DNA of 64,000 nt from Pseudomonas azotoformans (GTDB lineage Bacteria; Pseudomonadota; Gammaproteobacteria; Pseudomonadales; Pseudomonadaceae), in the NCBI RefSeq assembly GCF_900103345.1, contig NZ_LT629702.1:3844001-3908000 (forward strand), written 5' to 3'. The notes under the pieces were generated by a model. It saw nothing but the letters and a program-made list of their open reading frames with translations, had not been told where the DNA came from and ran no database searches. A program made the position numbers and the translations under genes. Below, one piece after another: positions 30,590 to 40,713 of this stretch (position 1 is the stretch's first letter; each line of letters starts with the position of its first letter).

Positions 30590-31575
30590 GGGCGTTCTCC
30601 TGCGACAGCGGCGTCACTCAGGGCACGAATGATGCCCCGGCGCGCCAGCTTGATTTTGAAGCCGTTGTGCGCCAGGGGTTCGGCGTCTTGCAGCAGGGCA
30701 TCGGCGGCTTGGCTAAAGGTTTCGCGGCTGACGACCTGGCCGATCAGCCCGGCCTCCACCGCGCGGTCGCGCCAGGGTTTATGGGCCACCCCGCCGAGTG
30801 CCAGGCGTGCGTCGACGATGATGTCGCCGTCCAGCTCAAGGGCTGCGGCGACGGACACCAAGGCAAAGGCGTAAGACGCGCGGTCGCGAATCTTCAGGTA
30901 GTTGCTATGGCTTGCCAGGTTGTCGGCAGGCAGTTCGATGGCGGTGATCAGCTCATCGTCGGCCAGCAGGTTGTCGCGTTGCGGGGTGTCGTCGGGCAAG
31001 CGGTGGAAGTCGGCGAACTCAATGATCCGCGCACCGCCACGGCCCTCGACATGCACCCGCGCCGCCAACGCCGCCAAGGCGACACACATGTCCGAAGGGT
31101 GGGTAGCGACGCACTGCTCACTCGCCCCCAGGATTGCGTGGATACGGTTCAAGCCGGTGCGCGCCGGGCAGCCACTGCCAGGCTCGCGCTTGTTGCACGG
31201 CACCGTGGCGTCATAGAAGTAGTAGCAACGGGTGCGTTGCAGCAGGTTGCCACCGGTACTGGCCATGTTGCGCAGTTGCGGCGAGGCACCCGCGAGGATG
31301 GCCTGGGAAAGCAAGGGATAATGCTGTTCGATCAGCGGATGCCAGGCCAGGTCGGCATTGCTCACCAGGGCGCCAATCAACAGCCCGCCAGTGGCCGTCT
31401 GCTGAATGTCATGCAACGGCAGGCCGGTGATATCAATGAGATGTTCGGGGCGGCTGATGTTTTCTTTCATCAGGTCCAGCAGGTTGGTGCCCCCGGCGAT
31501 AAAGCGCGATGCAGCGCTGCTGAGGTGCACGGCCTCCTGTACGCCGGTCGGCCGGCTGTAATGGAAGGGGTTCAT
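30586..31575 (-). CDS. paoB: Aldehyde dehydrogenase, FAD-binding subunit (PaoB/YagS type)
   Basis: 329 residues. FAD loop FIAGGTNLLDLMKEN near the N-terminus, then STGGNLLQRTRCYYFYD and PCNKREPGSGCPA, whose cysteines correspond to the extra 4Fe-4S cluster of PaoB-type subunits, and a CO-dehydrogenase flavoprotein C-terminal domain. The true start is the ATG at 31575, overlapping the paoA stop as ATGA. It relays electrons from the Mo site and Fe-S centres. Confidence 0.87.
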   Translation of the reverse strand: MNPFHYSRPTGVQEAVHLSSAASRFIAGGTNLLDLMKENISRPEHLIDITGLPLHDIQQTATGGLLIGALVSNADLAWHPLIEQHYPLLSQAILAGASPQLRNMASTGGNLLQRTRCYYFYDATVPCNKREPGSGCPARTGLNRIHAILGASEQCVATHPSDMCVALAALAARVHVEGRGGARIIEFADFHRLPDDTPQRDNLLADDELITAIELPADNLASHSNYLKIRDRASYAFALVSVAAALELDGDIIVDARLALGGVAHKPWRDRAVEAGLIGQVVSRETFSQAADALLQDAEPLAHNGFKIKLARRGIIRALSDAAVAGERP

Positions 31576-32078
31576 GGTTTGCCCTCCAGGACTTCCTCGA
31601 TGGCATCGCGGATATTGCTGTAGGCGCCACAGCGGCACAGGTTGCCGCTCATCAATTCCTGGATTTGCGCGGTGTCGTGGGCGCGGCCTTCGTTGGCCAG
31701 GCCCACGGCGGAACAGATCTGGCCGGGGGTGCAGTAGCCGCATTGGAAGGCGTCATGCTTGATAAACGCCTGCTGCATCGGGTGCAGTTGGTCGCCGTCG
31801 GCCAGGCCTTCGATGGTGGTCAGCTCGGCGCCGTCGCACATCACCGCCAGGGTCAGGCAGGCATTGATCCGCTTGCCATCGCGCAACACCGTGCAGGCGC
31901 CGCATTGGCCGTGGTCGCAGCCTTTTTTGCTGCCGACAAGGTCAAGTTGCTCGCGCAGCAGGTCGAGCAGTGTGGTCCAGGGCAACACATCCAGTTGGCG
32001 ATCCTGGCCGTTGAGGCTCAGGCGTATCGAGTGGCTGACGAACGGTTGGGCCGCCGCGCCATTGGGGGTTGCGCTCAT
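31572..32078 (-). CDS. paoA: Aldehyde dehydrogenase, 2Fe-2S subunit (PaoA/YagT type)
   Basis: 168 residues. Plant-type ferredoxin cluster CDHGQCGACTVLRDG and second cluster CGYCTPGQ...GNLCRCGAY. The ATG at 32076-32078 has GAGG at good distance; a GTG two codons upstream is the alternative. Unlike E. coli PaoA I see no twin-arginine signal: the N-terminus is MSATPNGAAAQPFVSHSIRL. The enzyme may therefore be cytoplasmic. First gene of paoABC; no paoD-like chaperone is in the window. Confidence 0.87.
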   Translation of the reverse strand: MSATPNGAAAQPFVSHSIRLSLNGQDRQLDVLPWTTLLDLLREQLDLVGSKKGCDHGQCGACTVLRDGKRINACLTLAVMCDGAELTTIEGLADGDQLHPMQQAFIKHDAFQCGYCTPGQICSAVGLANEGRAHDTAQIQELMSGNLCRCGAYSNIRDAIEEVLEGKP

Positions 32079-32174
32079 AAACACCTCACGGGTTGGTGGA
32101 CATCCGCGGCGTTCAGGGAAGTCGCCGTCTCAGGGGTACGACTTCCCGGGGTAATGAGCGTTCAAGGTGATTGA

Positions 32175-32621
32175 TCAGCGGATATTGAGCAGCGTGGTCA
32201 GGGTGTTCTGCGGAGGGTTGATCGAGGAATTGCTGTATTGGAACCAGCCCTGGGCCTCCACGTTCAGGTCGAACACATAGATGTAGCCCATCAGCGTACC
32301 GGCCCCATTGCAGGCCTCGCTGATGTTGCCCACCTGGCAGACCGCCGTGCGCTGCCCATTGAGCTCTGCGCCATCAAAGCGGCCCATGGGGTTGTTGCCC
32401 AGGCCGACTTCCATGACTGACACTTTCGTAGGCCCACGGTGCGTGCACATCTGCGTGCTTTGTGCGCGCTCCGGGATGGTTTCCGTGCACGCCGCCGATT
32501 CAACCTTGAACACCCTCACTTCGCTCAACGGCGGTGCAGTCGCGCCCCAGGCCGGTGCTGCGCCGAGCAACAGGCTGATACAGGGGATCAGGGCTAGACT
32601 CCACGGGCTGGCGTTTTTCAT
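32175..32621 (-). CDS. Small secreted protein, resembling DUF4879/YolA family
   Basis: 148 residues with a signal peptide (LALIPCISLLLGAAPAWG). The mature domain has four to six Cys and the segments SEVRVFKVESAAC, VMEVGLGNNPMGRF and FQYSNSSINPPQNT, which recall the secreted DUF4879 family; this is from memory and not tested. It stands between paoA and the permease gene, on the minus strand, apparently monocistronic. Function unknown. Confidence 0.6.
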   Translation of the reverse strand: MKNASPWSLALIPCISLLLGAAPAWGATAPPLSEVRVFKVESAACTETIPERAQSTQMCTHRGPTKVSVMEVGLGNNPMGRFDGAELNGQRTAVCQVGNISEACNGAGTLMGYIYVFDLNVEAQGWFQYSNSSINPPQNTLTTLLNIR

Positions 32622-32794
32622 GTTGCAGATGACCTTCGTTTAAACGTCGGCGCAGTATGCCTCAAGGCCTCGGCTGCTGGTATGATGCGCCGCTTTTTCC
32701 GATCCTCTCTGAAACCAAAGGCGCTTGGCGCAGTTTGTGCTTTGACTTAGAGGTCAACAAATCACGACGCCACAGAGCGTCACAGGGAGCAGGC

Positions 32795-34090
32795 ATGCTG
32801 GAAAAGCTGTTTCAACTCAAGGCACACAACACCAACGTGCGCACCGAGATCCTCGCGGGCATCACGACATTCCTGGCCATGGCCTACATCCTGTTCGTGA
32901 ACCCGAGCATCCTCGGCGAGACCGGCATGGACAAGGGCGCGGTGTTCGTCGCGACCTGCCTGGCGGCCGCCATCGGTTCGACCGTGATGGGCCTGATCGC
33001 CAACTACCCGATCGCCCTCGCGCCGGGCATGGGCCTCAATGCCTTCTTCACCTACACCGTGGTGCTGCACATGGGCCACACCTGGCAGGTGGCGCTGGGT
33101 GCGGTGTTTATTTCGGCGGTGTTGTTCTTCCTGCTGTCGATCTTCCGTATCCGTGAATGGATCATCAACGCCATCCCCCTGCCCCTGCGCTCGGCGATTG
33201 CCGCCGGTATCGGCCTGTTCCTGGCCTTGATCGCCCTGCACAACGCCGGGATCGTGGTCAGCAACCCGGCCACCATGGTGGGCCTGGGCGACTTGAAACA
33301 ACCGGCACCGATTCTCGCCACCCTCGGTTTCGTGCTGATCGTTGCCCTGGAAGCCTTGGCCGTGCGCGGCGCGGTGTTGATCGGCATCCTGGCGGTGACC
33401 ATTGTTTCCATCCTGCTGGGCGTCACGCCTTTTGGCGGCGTGACGTCGATGCCGCCATCCCTGGCCCCGACCTTCCTGCAGCTGGATATCAAGGGCGCGC
33501 TGGATATCGGCCTGGTCAGCGTGATCTTCGCCTTCCTGTTCGTCGACCTGTTCGATAACTCCGGCACCCTGATCGGCGTGGCCAAGCGTGCCGGCCTGAT
33601 GGGCAAGGATGGCCACATGCCGAAAATGGGCCGTGCGCTGATCGCCGACAGTACCGCCGCCATGGCCGGTTCCCTGCTCGGCACCTCGACCACCACCAGC
33701 TACATCGAATCGGCTGCGGGCGTGAGCGCCGGTGGCCGTACCGGCTTGACTGCCATCGTGGTCGCGATCCTGTTCCTGCTGGCGTTGTTCTTCTCGCCAC
33801 TGGCCGCCAGCGTCCCAGCCTTCGCCACCGCGCCGGCCCTGCTGTTCGTGGCGGTGCTGATGACCCAGGGCCTGGCCGAAATCGACTGGGACGACATTAC
33901 CGTTGCAGCGCCGGTGGTGATCACCGCCCTGGCGATGCCTTTCACCTACTCCATCGCCAACGGCATCGCCTTCGGTTTCATCGCCTGGACCGCCATCAAG
34001 CTGCTTTCGGGCCGCTACCGTGAGCTGAACCCGGCGCTGGTGATTCTGTCGATTCTGTTTGTGATCAAGCTGGGCTGGTTCAACGCATGA
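32795..34090 (+). CDS. NCS2-family purine permease (AzgA/AdeP-like)
   Basis: 431 residues, about 12-14 membrane helices. It begins [20 protein letters not shown] and carries the characteristic [25 protein letters not shown] and [18 protein letters not shown] segments of the azaguanine-like branch, so adenine, guanine or hypoxanthine import is likely. GGGAG precedes the ATG at 32795; the open frame continues 46 codons upstream without support. Its stop overlaps the trmA start (ATGA), so both are in one operon. Confidence 0.9.
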   Translation: MLEKLFQLKAHNTNVRTEILAGITTFLAMAYILFVNPSILGETGMDKGAVFVATCLAAAIGSTVMGLIANYPIALAPGMGLNAFFTYTVVLHMGHTWQVALGAVFISAVLFFLLSIFRIREWIINAIPLPLRSAIAAGIGLFLALIALHNAGIVVSNPATMVGLGDLKQPAPILATLGFVLIVALEALAVRGAVLIGILAVTIVSILLGVTPFGGVTSMPPSLAPTFLQLDIKGALDIGLVSVIFAFLFVDLFDNSGTLIGVAKRAGLMGKDGHMPKMGRALIADSTAAMAGSLLGTSTTTSYIESAAGVSAGGRTGLTAIVVAILFLLALFFSPLAASVPAFATAPALLFVAVLMTQGLAEIDWDDITVAAPVVITALAMPFTYSIANGIAFGFIAWTAIKLLSGRYRELNPALVILSILFVIKLGWFNA

Positions 34091-35166
34091 CTTTTGACGC
34101 CGCACGCTACACCGCTCAACTGCACGACAAGGTCACGCGCTTGCGTGACCTGTTGGCACCGTTCGACGCGCCCGAGCCGCAGGTCTTCGACTCGCCGCTG
34201 CAGCATTTCCGCCTGCGCGCGGAGTTCCGCCTGTGGCGCGAAGGTGGTGAGCGCCACTATGCGATGTTCTCCCAGGACGACAAGCGCACGCCGATCCTGA
34301 TCGATGAGTTCCCCATCGCCAGCCAGCGCATCAACCAGTTGATGCCGCAGCTCAAGGCCGCCTGGCAAGCCAGCGCCGCCCTGAGCCACAAGCTGTTCCA
34401 GGTGGAGTTCCTCACCACCCTGGCTGGCGATGCGATGATCACCCTGTGCTATCACCGCCCGCTGGACGAGCACTGGCACACCGCCGCAAACCAGCTGGCT
34501 GCCGACTTGAATGTCAGCATCATCGGCCGCTCCAAGGGCAAGCGCGATGTGATCGGCCATGACTACGTGGTGGAAAAGCTTGAAGTCGGCGGCCGTACCT
34601 TCAGCTACCGCCAGCCCGAAGGTGCCTTCACCCAGCCCAACGGCACGGTGAACCAGAAGATGCTCAACTGGGCCTATGAAGCCCTGGGCGATCGCCCGGA
34701 TGATCTGCTGGAACTGTACTGCGGCAACGGCAACTTCACCCTGCCCCTGGCGACGCGCGTGCGCAACGTGCTGGCCACCGAGATCAGCAAGACCTCAGTG
34801 AATGCGGCGCTGAGCAACCTTGATGAAAACGCGGTGGGTAACGTCACCCTGGTGCGCCTCTCCGCCGAAGAGCTCACCGAAGCACTCAACGAAGTGCGCC
34901 CATTCCGTCGCCTGCACGGCATCGACCTGAAGCGCTACGAGTTCGGCAGCGTGTTCGTCGACCCGCCGCGCGCCGGCATGGACCCGGACACCTGCGAACT
35001 GACCCGGCGCTTCGACAACGTCCTCTACATCTCCTGCAACCCGGAGACGTTGGCGGCGAACATTGCGCAACTGCATGACACGCACACGATTACGAAATGC
35101 GCGATGTTTGACCAGTTTCCGTGGACGCACCATATGGAATCCGGGGTGTTATTGACTCGGCGGTAA
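34087..35166 (+). CDS. trmA: tRNA (uracil-54-C5)-methyltransferase
   Basis: 359 residues. The SAM motif [14 protein letters not shown], the VDPPRAGMD motif and the catalytic nucleophile Cys in YISCNPETL are all present; it lacks the TRAM domain of RlmD-like enzymes. It makes ribothymidine at position 54 of tRNAs. It starts within the last codons of the purine permease. Its 3' end overlaps 18 bases of the convergent DUF2442 gene. Confidence 0.95.
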   Translation: MTFDAARYTAQLHDKVTRLRDLLAPFDAPEPQVFDSPLQHFRLRAEFRLWREGGERHYAMFSQDDKRTPILIDEFPIASQRINQLMPQLKAAWQASAALSHKLFQVEFLTTLAGDAMITLCYHRPLDEHWHTAANQLAADLNVSIIGRSKGKRDVIGHDYVVEKLEVGGRTFSYRQPEGAFTQPNGTVNQKMLNWAYEALGDRPDDLLELYCGNGNFTLPLATRVRNVLATEISKTSVNAALSNLDENAVGNVTLVRLSAEELTEALNEVRPFRRLHGIDLKRYEFGSVFVDPPRAGMDPDTCELTRRFDNVLYISCNPETLAANIAQLHDTHTITKCAMFDQFPWTHHMESGVLLTRR

Positions 35167-35619
35167 CTCGGCGTCCTCCGGCTGCTTCTTGCGCGGCCGT
35201 CCGCCCTTCTTGCCATTGGCGCGGGCGGCGGCGGCTTTGGCGGCGCTGCTTTTGCGACCGTTGCGCGAAGCAACCAGGCTGATCGCCAGGTCCATCAGGG
35301 GTTTGCTGGTGGCAATCAGGCCAGTGATCGAAACGTCCAGGTCTTGGGCCTCACAGCACAGCGCCTTTCCGCCAAAGCCGACTTCCAGTTGCTCAAAGTC
35401 CTCCAGGGAAAACCCCGCGAACTCGGGCAGGCCAGCCACCGGCAGTACAACGCGGCTGCCGTCGCTGAAGCCGATGGAAAGGCAGTTGTCTTCATAACGC
35501 ACAGAACTGGCGCGGGCATAAAGGTGCCGCGTCTTGCGCCCTCGGGCTATCGCCTTTTCTACATCGGCCTCAGTGAGCGGTTTATAGGGTACAACTTTGG
35601 CTTTTACGATTTGCTTCAT
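35149..35619 (-). CDS. DUF2442 domain protein with basic C-terminal tail
   Basis: 156 residues. Residues about 35-85 fit DUF2442 ([36 protein letters not shown]). The C-terminal 30 residues are basic and Ala-rich with [10 protein letters not shown], an AT-hook-like sequence that suggests nucleic-acid binding. Its ATG overlaps the DUF4160 stop by 4 bases. DUF2442 and DUF4160 genes are often adjacent and have been suspected to be toxin-antitoxin-like; this is inference. Confidence 0.8.
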   Translation of the reverse strand: MKQIVKAKVVPYKPLTEADVEKAIARGRKTRHLYARASSVRYEDNCLSIGFSDGSRVVLPVAGLPEFAGFSLEDFEQLEVGFGGKALCCEAQDLDVSITGLIATSKPLMDLAISLVASRNGRKSSAAKAAAARANGKKGGRPRKKQPEDAELPPSQ

Positions 35620-36044
35620 AGTTCAATCTCCACAAAACCCGGTGCCCTGACCAGATTCAAAATTGTTTTCTGCCCCACGACATCGTGCCGGGCACGCGCG
35701 ATCACATAAACTCCAGGCTGAATGATCAGCCCAGGCAACACCTCGCGGGCCTCCCAATCCCAGGAATGATTCTCCAGGCAGACCGTTTGCAGGTATTCCC
35801 ACCAGATCCTGCGTGCCCGTGCCAAGTAGTGCCGCTGCATGATCGCCCCGCGTATTTCTTTCAAAACCGCCATGGGTGGCTGCCGCCGCTCAGGCTCTAC
35901 GTCCCACAACTCCACGTCCCCATCCAGAGAACTGAAACGAAAACGCGCATCCCATTCCTTGCCCCGCACATGCACATGGGGCGGGCAATGCTCATCCCTG
36001 ATGAACACCGAAATCACATATCCCTTGTAAGCGCCTACTCTCAT
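35616..36044 (-). CDS. DUF4160 domain protein
   Basis: 142 residues. The N-terminal half is a DUF4160 domain (ISVFIRDEHCPPHVHVRGKEW, with the HCPPHVHV signature). The C-terminal half contains ARRIWWEYL and a segment ending GFVEIEL; it is longer than many DUF4160 proteins, which are near 80-90 residues. First gene of a two-gene unit with DUF2442, isolated between trmA and the has operon. Confidence 0.78.
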   Translation of the reverse strand: MRVGAYKGYVISVFIRDEHCPPHVHVRGKEWDARFRFSSLDGDVELWDVEPERRQPPMAVLKEIRGAIMQRHYLARARRIWWEYLQTVCLENHSWDWEAREVLPGLIIQPGVYVIARARHDVVGQKTILNLVRAPGFVEIEL

Positions 36045-36145
36045 CGTAACCCATCCGTTAGGTTATTTTCCGCCAGGTAACAATTTTCCCCTGCCACCCG
36101 ACAACCGGCTTCATCTACACGAAGCTGTTTCACAGACTAGTAAGC

Positions 36146-36171
36146 AGAAAAAACCCGGCGAAGGCCGGGTT
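36146..36171 (-). terminator. Rho-independent terminator of the has operon
   Basis: On the minus strand AACCCGGC/GCCGGGTT with a CTTC loop is followed by six to eight T. It lies 9 bases after the hasF stop codon. Confidence 0.9.
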
Positions 36172-36179
36172 GTAACCAC

Positions 36180-37496
36180 TCATGCCGAGGGCTGGAAATA
36201 CTCCGCCAACGCCTGCAGATCCTGCTCGCTCAGCAACCCCGCGTAATACTTCAACTGAATCCTCGCCAGCAGATACGCATGCCGCGCATTCGCCAGGTCG
36301 CGGCGGGCAGTGAACAGTTGTTGCTCGGCGTCGAGCACGTCGAGGTTGACCCGCTCACCACCGGCAACACTCTTTTTCGTCGCAGCAACCAACGCCGTGG
36401 CAGAGCTGACCGCCATTTCATAGGCGCGCACCTTGGCCGCGCCGCTGGTATTGAGGTTGAACTGCTTGCGCAACTCCACCAGCGTGGCCGAGGTTTGCGC
36501 GTCCAGTTCGTATTGGGCCTGGGACAGTTGGTTGGCTGCCTGACGCGTGGAGGCCGACACGCCGCCGCCCGCGAACAGCGGCAGGCTGACCTGGATGCCG
36601 ACCGTGTTGGTGTCGTACTTCTGGTTGTAGCTGCTTTCCGAGTCGGAGTTGGTCTGGCGGCTGGTGGCGTACAGGCTGACCTTGGGCAGGTGCCCGGCGC
36701 GCTTGCGCTCCACTTCATAGGAGGCCACGTCCAATGCGTGGTGCTGGGATTTAAGCTCCGGGTTGTTGGCCATGGCCAGTTCGCGCCAGGTCTCGAAGCG
36801 GTTGGGCTCCAGGGGCGGGATGTCGAATTGACGGGTCAGCGGCGCCAGCTCTTCGATCTGCAACGGTTGGCCGACGATGGCCTCCAACTCACGCAGGGCA
36901 CTGTCCTGGGTATCCTGGGATTCGATCTCTTCGGCCTGCGCCAAGCTCAGGCGCGCCTGGGTTTCCAGCACATCGGTACGGGTGCCTTCGCCGCCTTTGA
37001 GCAGGCGATCATTGAGTTGCAGGCGCTCGGCATACGCACGTTTCTGCGCGCGGCTCAGCTCGATACGCTCCTGGGCCAGCAACGCCTGGCTGTAGGCATT
37101 GAGCACCCGCACCGCCAGTTCCTGGCTCTTGCCACGAAAGCGTTCATCAGCCATCAAGGCCTGGGCGGTGCCCTGGCGAAAGCGCGCGTAGGCTTCGTAA
37201 TCCAGCAGCGGTTGCTGCAAGGTCAGGGTCGAGGCATAACTGCGGTAATCACGGTCGCTTTTGACATCCCCCGCCGTCACTTCGGATTCATTGCGCGAAT
37301 TGTTATAGCTCCACGATAAATTGGGCAACAACGCCGCACGACCGATCGCACGATTTTCTTCACCGCCCTCACGCTCCTGGATGGCTGCCTGGAAGGTCGG
37401 ATCATTGCGCAGGGCCAAGTCGTAGGCCTCCAGCAAACCCAAGGCGTGCGCCGCCGAGGTGCAACCCAAACACAAGGTAAACAACAGCGCCTTCAT
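36180..37496 (-). CDS. hasF: TolC-family outer-membrane channel of the HasA exporter
   Basis: 438 residues, signal peptide [18 protein letters not shown], and two TolC repeats with typical periodic helices (SYASTLTLQQPLLDYEAYAR and VGIQVSLPLFAGGGVSASTR). It provides the outer-membrane duct for the type I secretion of HasA, with HasD and HasE. The start overlaps the hasE stop (ATGA). It ends the has operon, followed by a strong terminator. Confidence 0.9.
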   Translation of the reverse strand: MKALLFTLCLGCTSAAHALGLLEAYDLALRNDPTFQAAIQEREGGEENRAIGRAALLPNLSWSYNNSRNESEVTAGDVKSDRDYRSYASTLTLQQPLLDYEAYARFRQGTAQALMADERFRGKSQELAVRVLNAYSQALLAQERIELSRAQKRAYAERLQLNDRLLKGGEGTRTDVLETQARLSLAQAEEIESQDTQDSALRELEAIVGQPLQIEELAPLTRQFDIPPLEPNRFETWRELAMANNPELKSQHHALDVASYEVERKRAGHLPKVSLYATSRQTNSDSESSYNQKYDTNTVGIQVSLPLFAGGGVSASTRQAANQLSQAQYELDAQTSATLVELRKQFNLNTSGAAKVRAYEMAVSSATALVAATKKSVAGGERVNLDVLDAEQQLFTARRDLANARHAYLLARIQLKYYAGLLSEQDLQALAEYFQPSA

Positions 37497-38818
37497 TCTT
37501 CCACCAGCGCCATGTGGGTGCGATCCATCAGGGGTTTGAACAGGTAGTTGAGCATCGAGCGCTCACCGGTCTTGACGAAGGTTTCCACCGGCATGCCCGG
37601 GCGGATCAGCACGCCGTCCAGTTGCTGCATGCCCGCCGCGCTGACCTGGGCGCGCAGCGTGTAATACGGCTCGTCGGTGCGCTCATCGACCTGGCGGTCG
37701 GCAGAGACCAGCGTCACCTCACCGGCCACCCGTGGCGTGGTGGATTGGTTGAACGCCGAGAACATCAACTCCACCGGCAAGCCCGGATGCACTTTGTCGA
37801 CCATCTGCACCGGCACCCGCGCCTCCACCAACAAGGGCTCGCCCTGGGGCACGATGTCCATCAACGCCTGGCCGGGCTTGATCACGCCACCTTCGGTGTA
37901 CACGTCCAAGCCCACCACCACCCCGGATGCCGGCGCTCGCACCAGACTGTTGGCCAGTTCGAACTCGGCCGAAGCCAGGCGATTGCGCAGGTCGTCGCTG
38001 CGGGTGCGGGTCTCGGCCAGCTGGCCGCGCAGGTCTTTCTGGAAGTCTTCGCCAAGCTGGCGGATGCGCAGGCGCAGTTCCATCACCTGGCGCTGCAACT
38101 GGCCGATGCGGCCGTAGTCTTCGGCGATGGCGCCATCGATCTGGGAATACAGGCGCTCGCTGTCGAGCAGGCGGTTGCGCGGGATATAACCGTCACGCGC
38201 CAACTCGCGCAGGCCTTGCAGTTGCTCATTCAACGCGGCCCGTTGCTGGACTTTGCTTGCCTGCGAATCCCGCGTGCCACGCAACTGCGCCTCGGCGCCG
38301 GCGATGGTTTCGCGCAGGCCTTGTTGCTCGGTGGCGAGTGCCTGGGCACGGCTATGGAACAGTTGCCGTTGCAGGCTCAGCGTGCCGGTCGCCTCAGGAT
38401 CGTTGAGCAGTTCCGGGCCGAAGGTGATCGCCGCCAGCCCTTCGCTTTCGGCACTTAAACGCGCTTCGCTGGCCAGGGACGCCAGGTACTGGCTGCGCAG
38501 GGACTGCATCTGCCCGCGCAAGGGGGTTTCCTTCAAGCGCAGCAGGACCTGGCCGGCGCTGACCACATCACCGTCGCGCACGTCGATACGTTCCACGATC
38601 CCCCCGGCCGGATGCTGCACCGTCTTGCGATGACCCGAAACCATGACCTTGCCCGGCACCGCCACGCCTTTGTCCAGTGGCGCCAACGCCGCCCAGCCAA
38701 GGAAGCCGGCAAAGCCGCCGAGCACCAACAGCCAACCCAAACGTGAATATTTTTTATCATCCAGCGTCAGCACATTGTTCGGCGCATCACTGATCAGCAC
38801 GGGTTTGCTCTGGTTCAT
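37493..38818 (-). CDS. hasE: Membrane-fusion (HlyD-family) subunit of the HasA exporter
   Basis: 441 residues. A single N-terminal transmembrane helix ([20 protein letters not shown]), a biotinyl-lipoyl-like domain ([20 protein letters not shown]), long coiled coils and a C-terminal beta-barrel region. It spans the periplasm between HasD and HasF. Starts and stops overlap the neighbours by 4 bases on both sides. Confidence 0.9.
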   Translation of the reverse strand: MNQSKPVLISDAPNNVLTLDDKKYSRLGWLLVLGGFAGFLGWAALAPLDKGVAVPGKVMVSGHRKTVQHPAGGIVERIDVRDGDVVSAGQVLLRLKETPLRGQMQSLRSQYLASLASEARLSAESEGLAAITFGPELLNDPEATGTLSLQRQLFHSRAQALATEQQGLRETIAGAEAQLRGTRDSQASKVQQRAALNEQLQGLRELARDGYIPRNRLLDSERLYSQIDGAIAEDYGRIGQLQRQVMELRLRIRQLGEDFQKDLRGQLAETRTRSDDLRNRLASAEFELANSLVRAPASGVVVGLDVYTEGGVIKPGQALMDIVPQGEPLLVEARVPVQMVDKVHPGLPVELMFSAFNQSTTPRVAGEVTLVSADRQVDERTDEPYYTLRAQVSAAGMQQLDGVLIRPGMPVETFVKTGERSMLNYLFKPLMDRTHMALVEE

Positions 38819-40551
38819 GCCGGTTTTCCTTCACCGAGGCGGTAACTCATGCTCAGGGTCGACACCGGCTTGCTCGCTGCCGGTTTCTGCCGTGCCTCCA
38901 GCACCCGCGCCGTCGGCCCGAAGGCCTGCAACTGACCGTCCTTGAGGATCAGCAACTGGTCCGTCAGGGTCAGCACGTTGGGCTTATGGGTGATCAGGAT
39001 CACCGTGCGGCGCTGTTGCTTGAGCTGGGCGATGGCTTGGAGCAGGGCTTGTTCGCCGACTTCATCGAGGTTGGCGTTGGGCTCGTCCAGCACGATCAAC
39101 GCAGGCAGGCCGTACAGCGCACGCGCCAGGGCGACCCGCTGTTTCTGGCCACCGGACAATCCAGCACCACCCTCCCCCAATGGAGTGTCGTAGCCCAGGG
39201 GCAGTTGCAGAATCAGCTCATGCACGCCGGCCATTTGCGCGGCGGCAAGCACTTTGTCCGCCTCGACCTCGGCAAACCGTGCAATGTTTTGCGCGATGCT
39301 GCCGGCGAACAACTGGATGTCCTGCGGCAGGTAGCCGATGTGCGGGCCCAGTTGCTGCTTGTCCCACAGGGCCAGGTCGGCACCGTCCAGACGCACCTTG
39401 CCGGCCAAGGGTGCCCAGGCGCCCACCAGTATCCGCGCCAGGGTGGACTTGCCGCAGCCCGACGGCCCGATCACCCCCAGCACCTCGCCCGCCGCCAGGC
39501 TGAAGCCCAAATTGGCCAGCGCCGGTCGACGGCTGCCGGGGGCACAGGCGCTGATTTGCTCGACGCTCAGTTGGCCCTTGGGTACCGGCAGGCTCATGCG
39601 TTCGAGCCGTGCCGGGTTGGCCTCCAGCATCTGTGACAAACGCTCAAACGCCAGGCGCGCCGAGCCCCACTGCTTCCACACGCCGATCAACTGGTCGATC
39701 GGGCTGAGCACGCGGCCCATGAGGATCGAACCGGCAATCATCATCCCCGGCGTGATGGCGCCCTGCACCGCGAGCAAGGCACCCAGCCCCAGAACCAGCG
39801 ACTGCAACGCCAGGCGCACGCCCTTGGACCAGGCGGTGACGGTCGCGGTCTTTTCACTGGCCAGGTTCTGTTGTGCCAGGAACGCCTGGTGCTGGCCGAA
39901 CCAACGCGCGCGCAACGTGGCGAGCATGCCCATGGCTTCAATGGTGTCGGCATTGCGCAGGTTGGCCGTGGCCTGTTGGCTGGCGCTGATCGACAGCTGG
40001 CTGGCCAGGGCCATCGGCGCCTGGCTGACGTGATGGTTGACCCACGCCAGTACAATCAACAGCACTGCGCCGACCAGTGCCAACAGCCCAAGCCAGGGGT
40101 GAAACAGGAAGATCACCAACAGGTACACCGGAAACCACGGCGCATCGAAGAACGCGAACAACGCCTGGCCGGTGGCGAACTGCCGCAGGGTGGTCAGGTC
40201 ATGCAGCGCCTGGCCGGCCGCCTGGGTGCCGCCCTTGAGTTGCGCTTCGAAGGCGGCGTCGTACACCCGCTGGTTCAAGCGCATGTCCATCTGCGTGCCG
40301 AGGCGGATCACCACCTGGCTGCGCACCCACTCCAACGCGCCCATCAGGCCGAACAGGCCGAGGATCATCAGCGTCAGCATGAGCAGGGTCATCTGATTGC
40401 CCGAGGCCAGCACCCGGTCGTACACCTGCAGCATGTACAGCGCCGGAGCGATCATCAGCAGGTTGATCACCGCCGAGAACAGGCCGATGTTGAGGAAGCC
40501 ACTTTTATAGGCCGTGAGGGCGGCCAGGGTTTCGTTGCCGGCGTGGCGCAT
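38815..40551 (-). CDS. hasD: Type I secretion ABC transporter for HasA
   Basis: 578 residues from the ATG at 40551. An N-terminal membrane domain begins [20 protein letters not shown] and contains MLQVYDRVL; the ABC domain has Walker [10 protein letters not shown], signature LSGGQKQR and Walker B LIVLDEP. It energises export of HasA without a cleaved signal. The frame is open 50 codons further upstream into the hasA-hasD hairpins, but related HasD/PrtD proteins begin near the start I chose. Confidence 0.9.
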   Translation of the reverse strand: MRHAGNETLAALTAYKSGFLNIGLFSAVINLLMIAPALYMLQVYDRVLASGNQMTLLMLTLMILGLFGLMGALEWVRSQVVIRLGTQMDMRLNQRVYDAAFEAQLKGGTQAAGQALHDLTTLRQFATGQALFAFFDAPWFPVYLLVIFLFHPWLGLLALVGAVLLIVLAWVNHHVSQAPMALASQLSISASQQATANLRNADTIEAMGMLATLRARWFGQHQAFLAQQNLASEKTATVTAWSKGVRLALQSLVLGLGALLAVQGAITPGMMIAGSILMGRVLSPIDQLIGVWKQWGSARLAFERLSQMLEANPARLERMSLPVPKGQLSVEQISACAPGSRRPALANLGFSLAAGEVLGVIGPSGCGKSTLARILVGAWAPLAGKVRLDGADLALWDKQQLGPHIGYLPQDIQLFAGSIAQNIARFAEVEADKVLAAAQMAGVHELILQLPLGYDTPLGEGGAGLSGGQKQRVALARALYGLPALIVLDEPNANLDEVGEQALLQAIAQLKQQRRTVILITHKPNVLTLTDQLLILKDGQLQAFGPTARVLEARQKPAASKPVSTLSMSYRLGEGKPA

Positions 40552-40624
40552 CTGGGGATTCTCAAAGGGTTGAGCGGGCAGCGCCGTCGCGTTGACAGGC
40601 TGTACGACGCTGCGCAGAATTCGG

Positions 40625-40705
40625 CACCGCCGTCGCTGAAGAAATAGAAGGCTTGGGCGACGGCGGTGTGTCATGCGGCGAATGGGAGAGCGATCTTCCA
40701 TTCGC
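40625..40705 (-). promoter_or_regulatory. Two stem-loops between hasA and hasD
   Basis: The first, GCGAATGG/CCATTCGC (40678-40705), is 9 bases after the hasA stop. The second has a perfect 12-bp stem, CACCGCCGTCGC/GCGACGGCGGTG, at 40625-40668. Neither is followed by a T-run on the has strand, so they could protect the hasA 3' end or dampen read-through, giving more HasA than exporter. Confidence 0.55.
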
Positions 40706-40713
40706 TTTTTTGC

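Noticed and set aside
28337..30874. Long plus-strand frames inside the pao region
   Set aside because: They are antisense to well-recognised molybdenum and FAD subunits.
40552..40701. N-terminal extension of hasD
   Set aside because: The extra 50 residues cover the intergenic hairpins, are Arg-rich and lack similarity to the family N-terminus.
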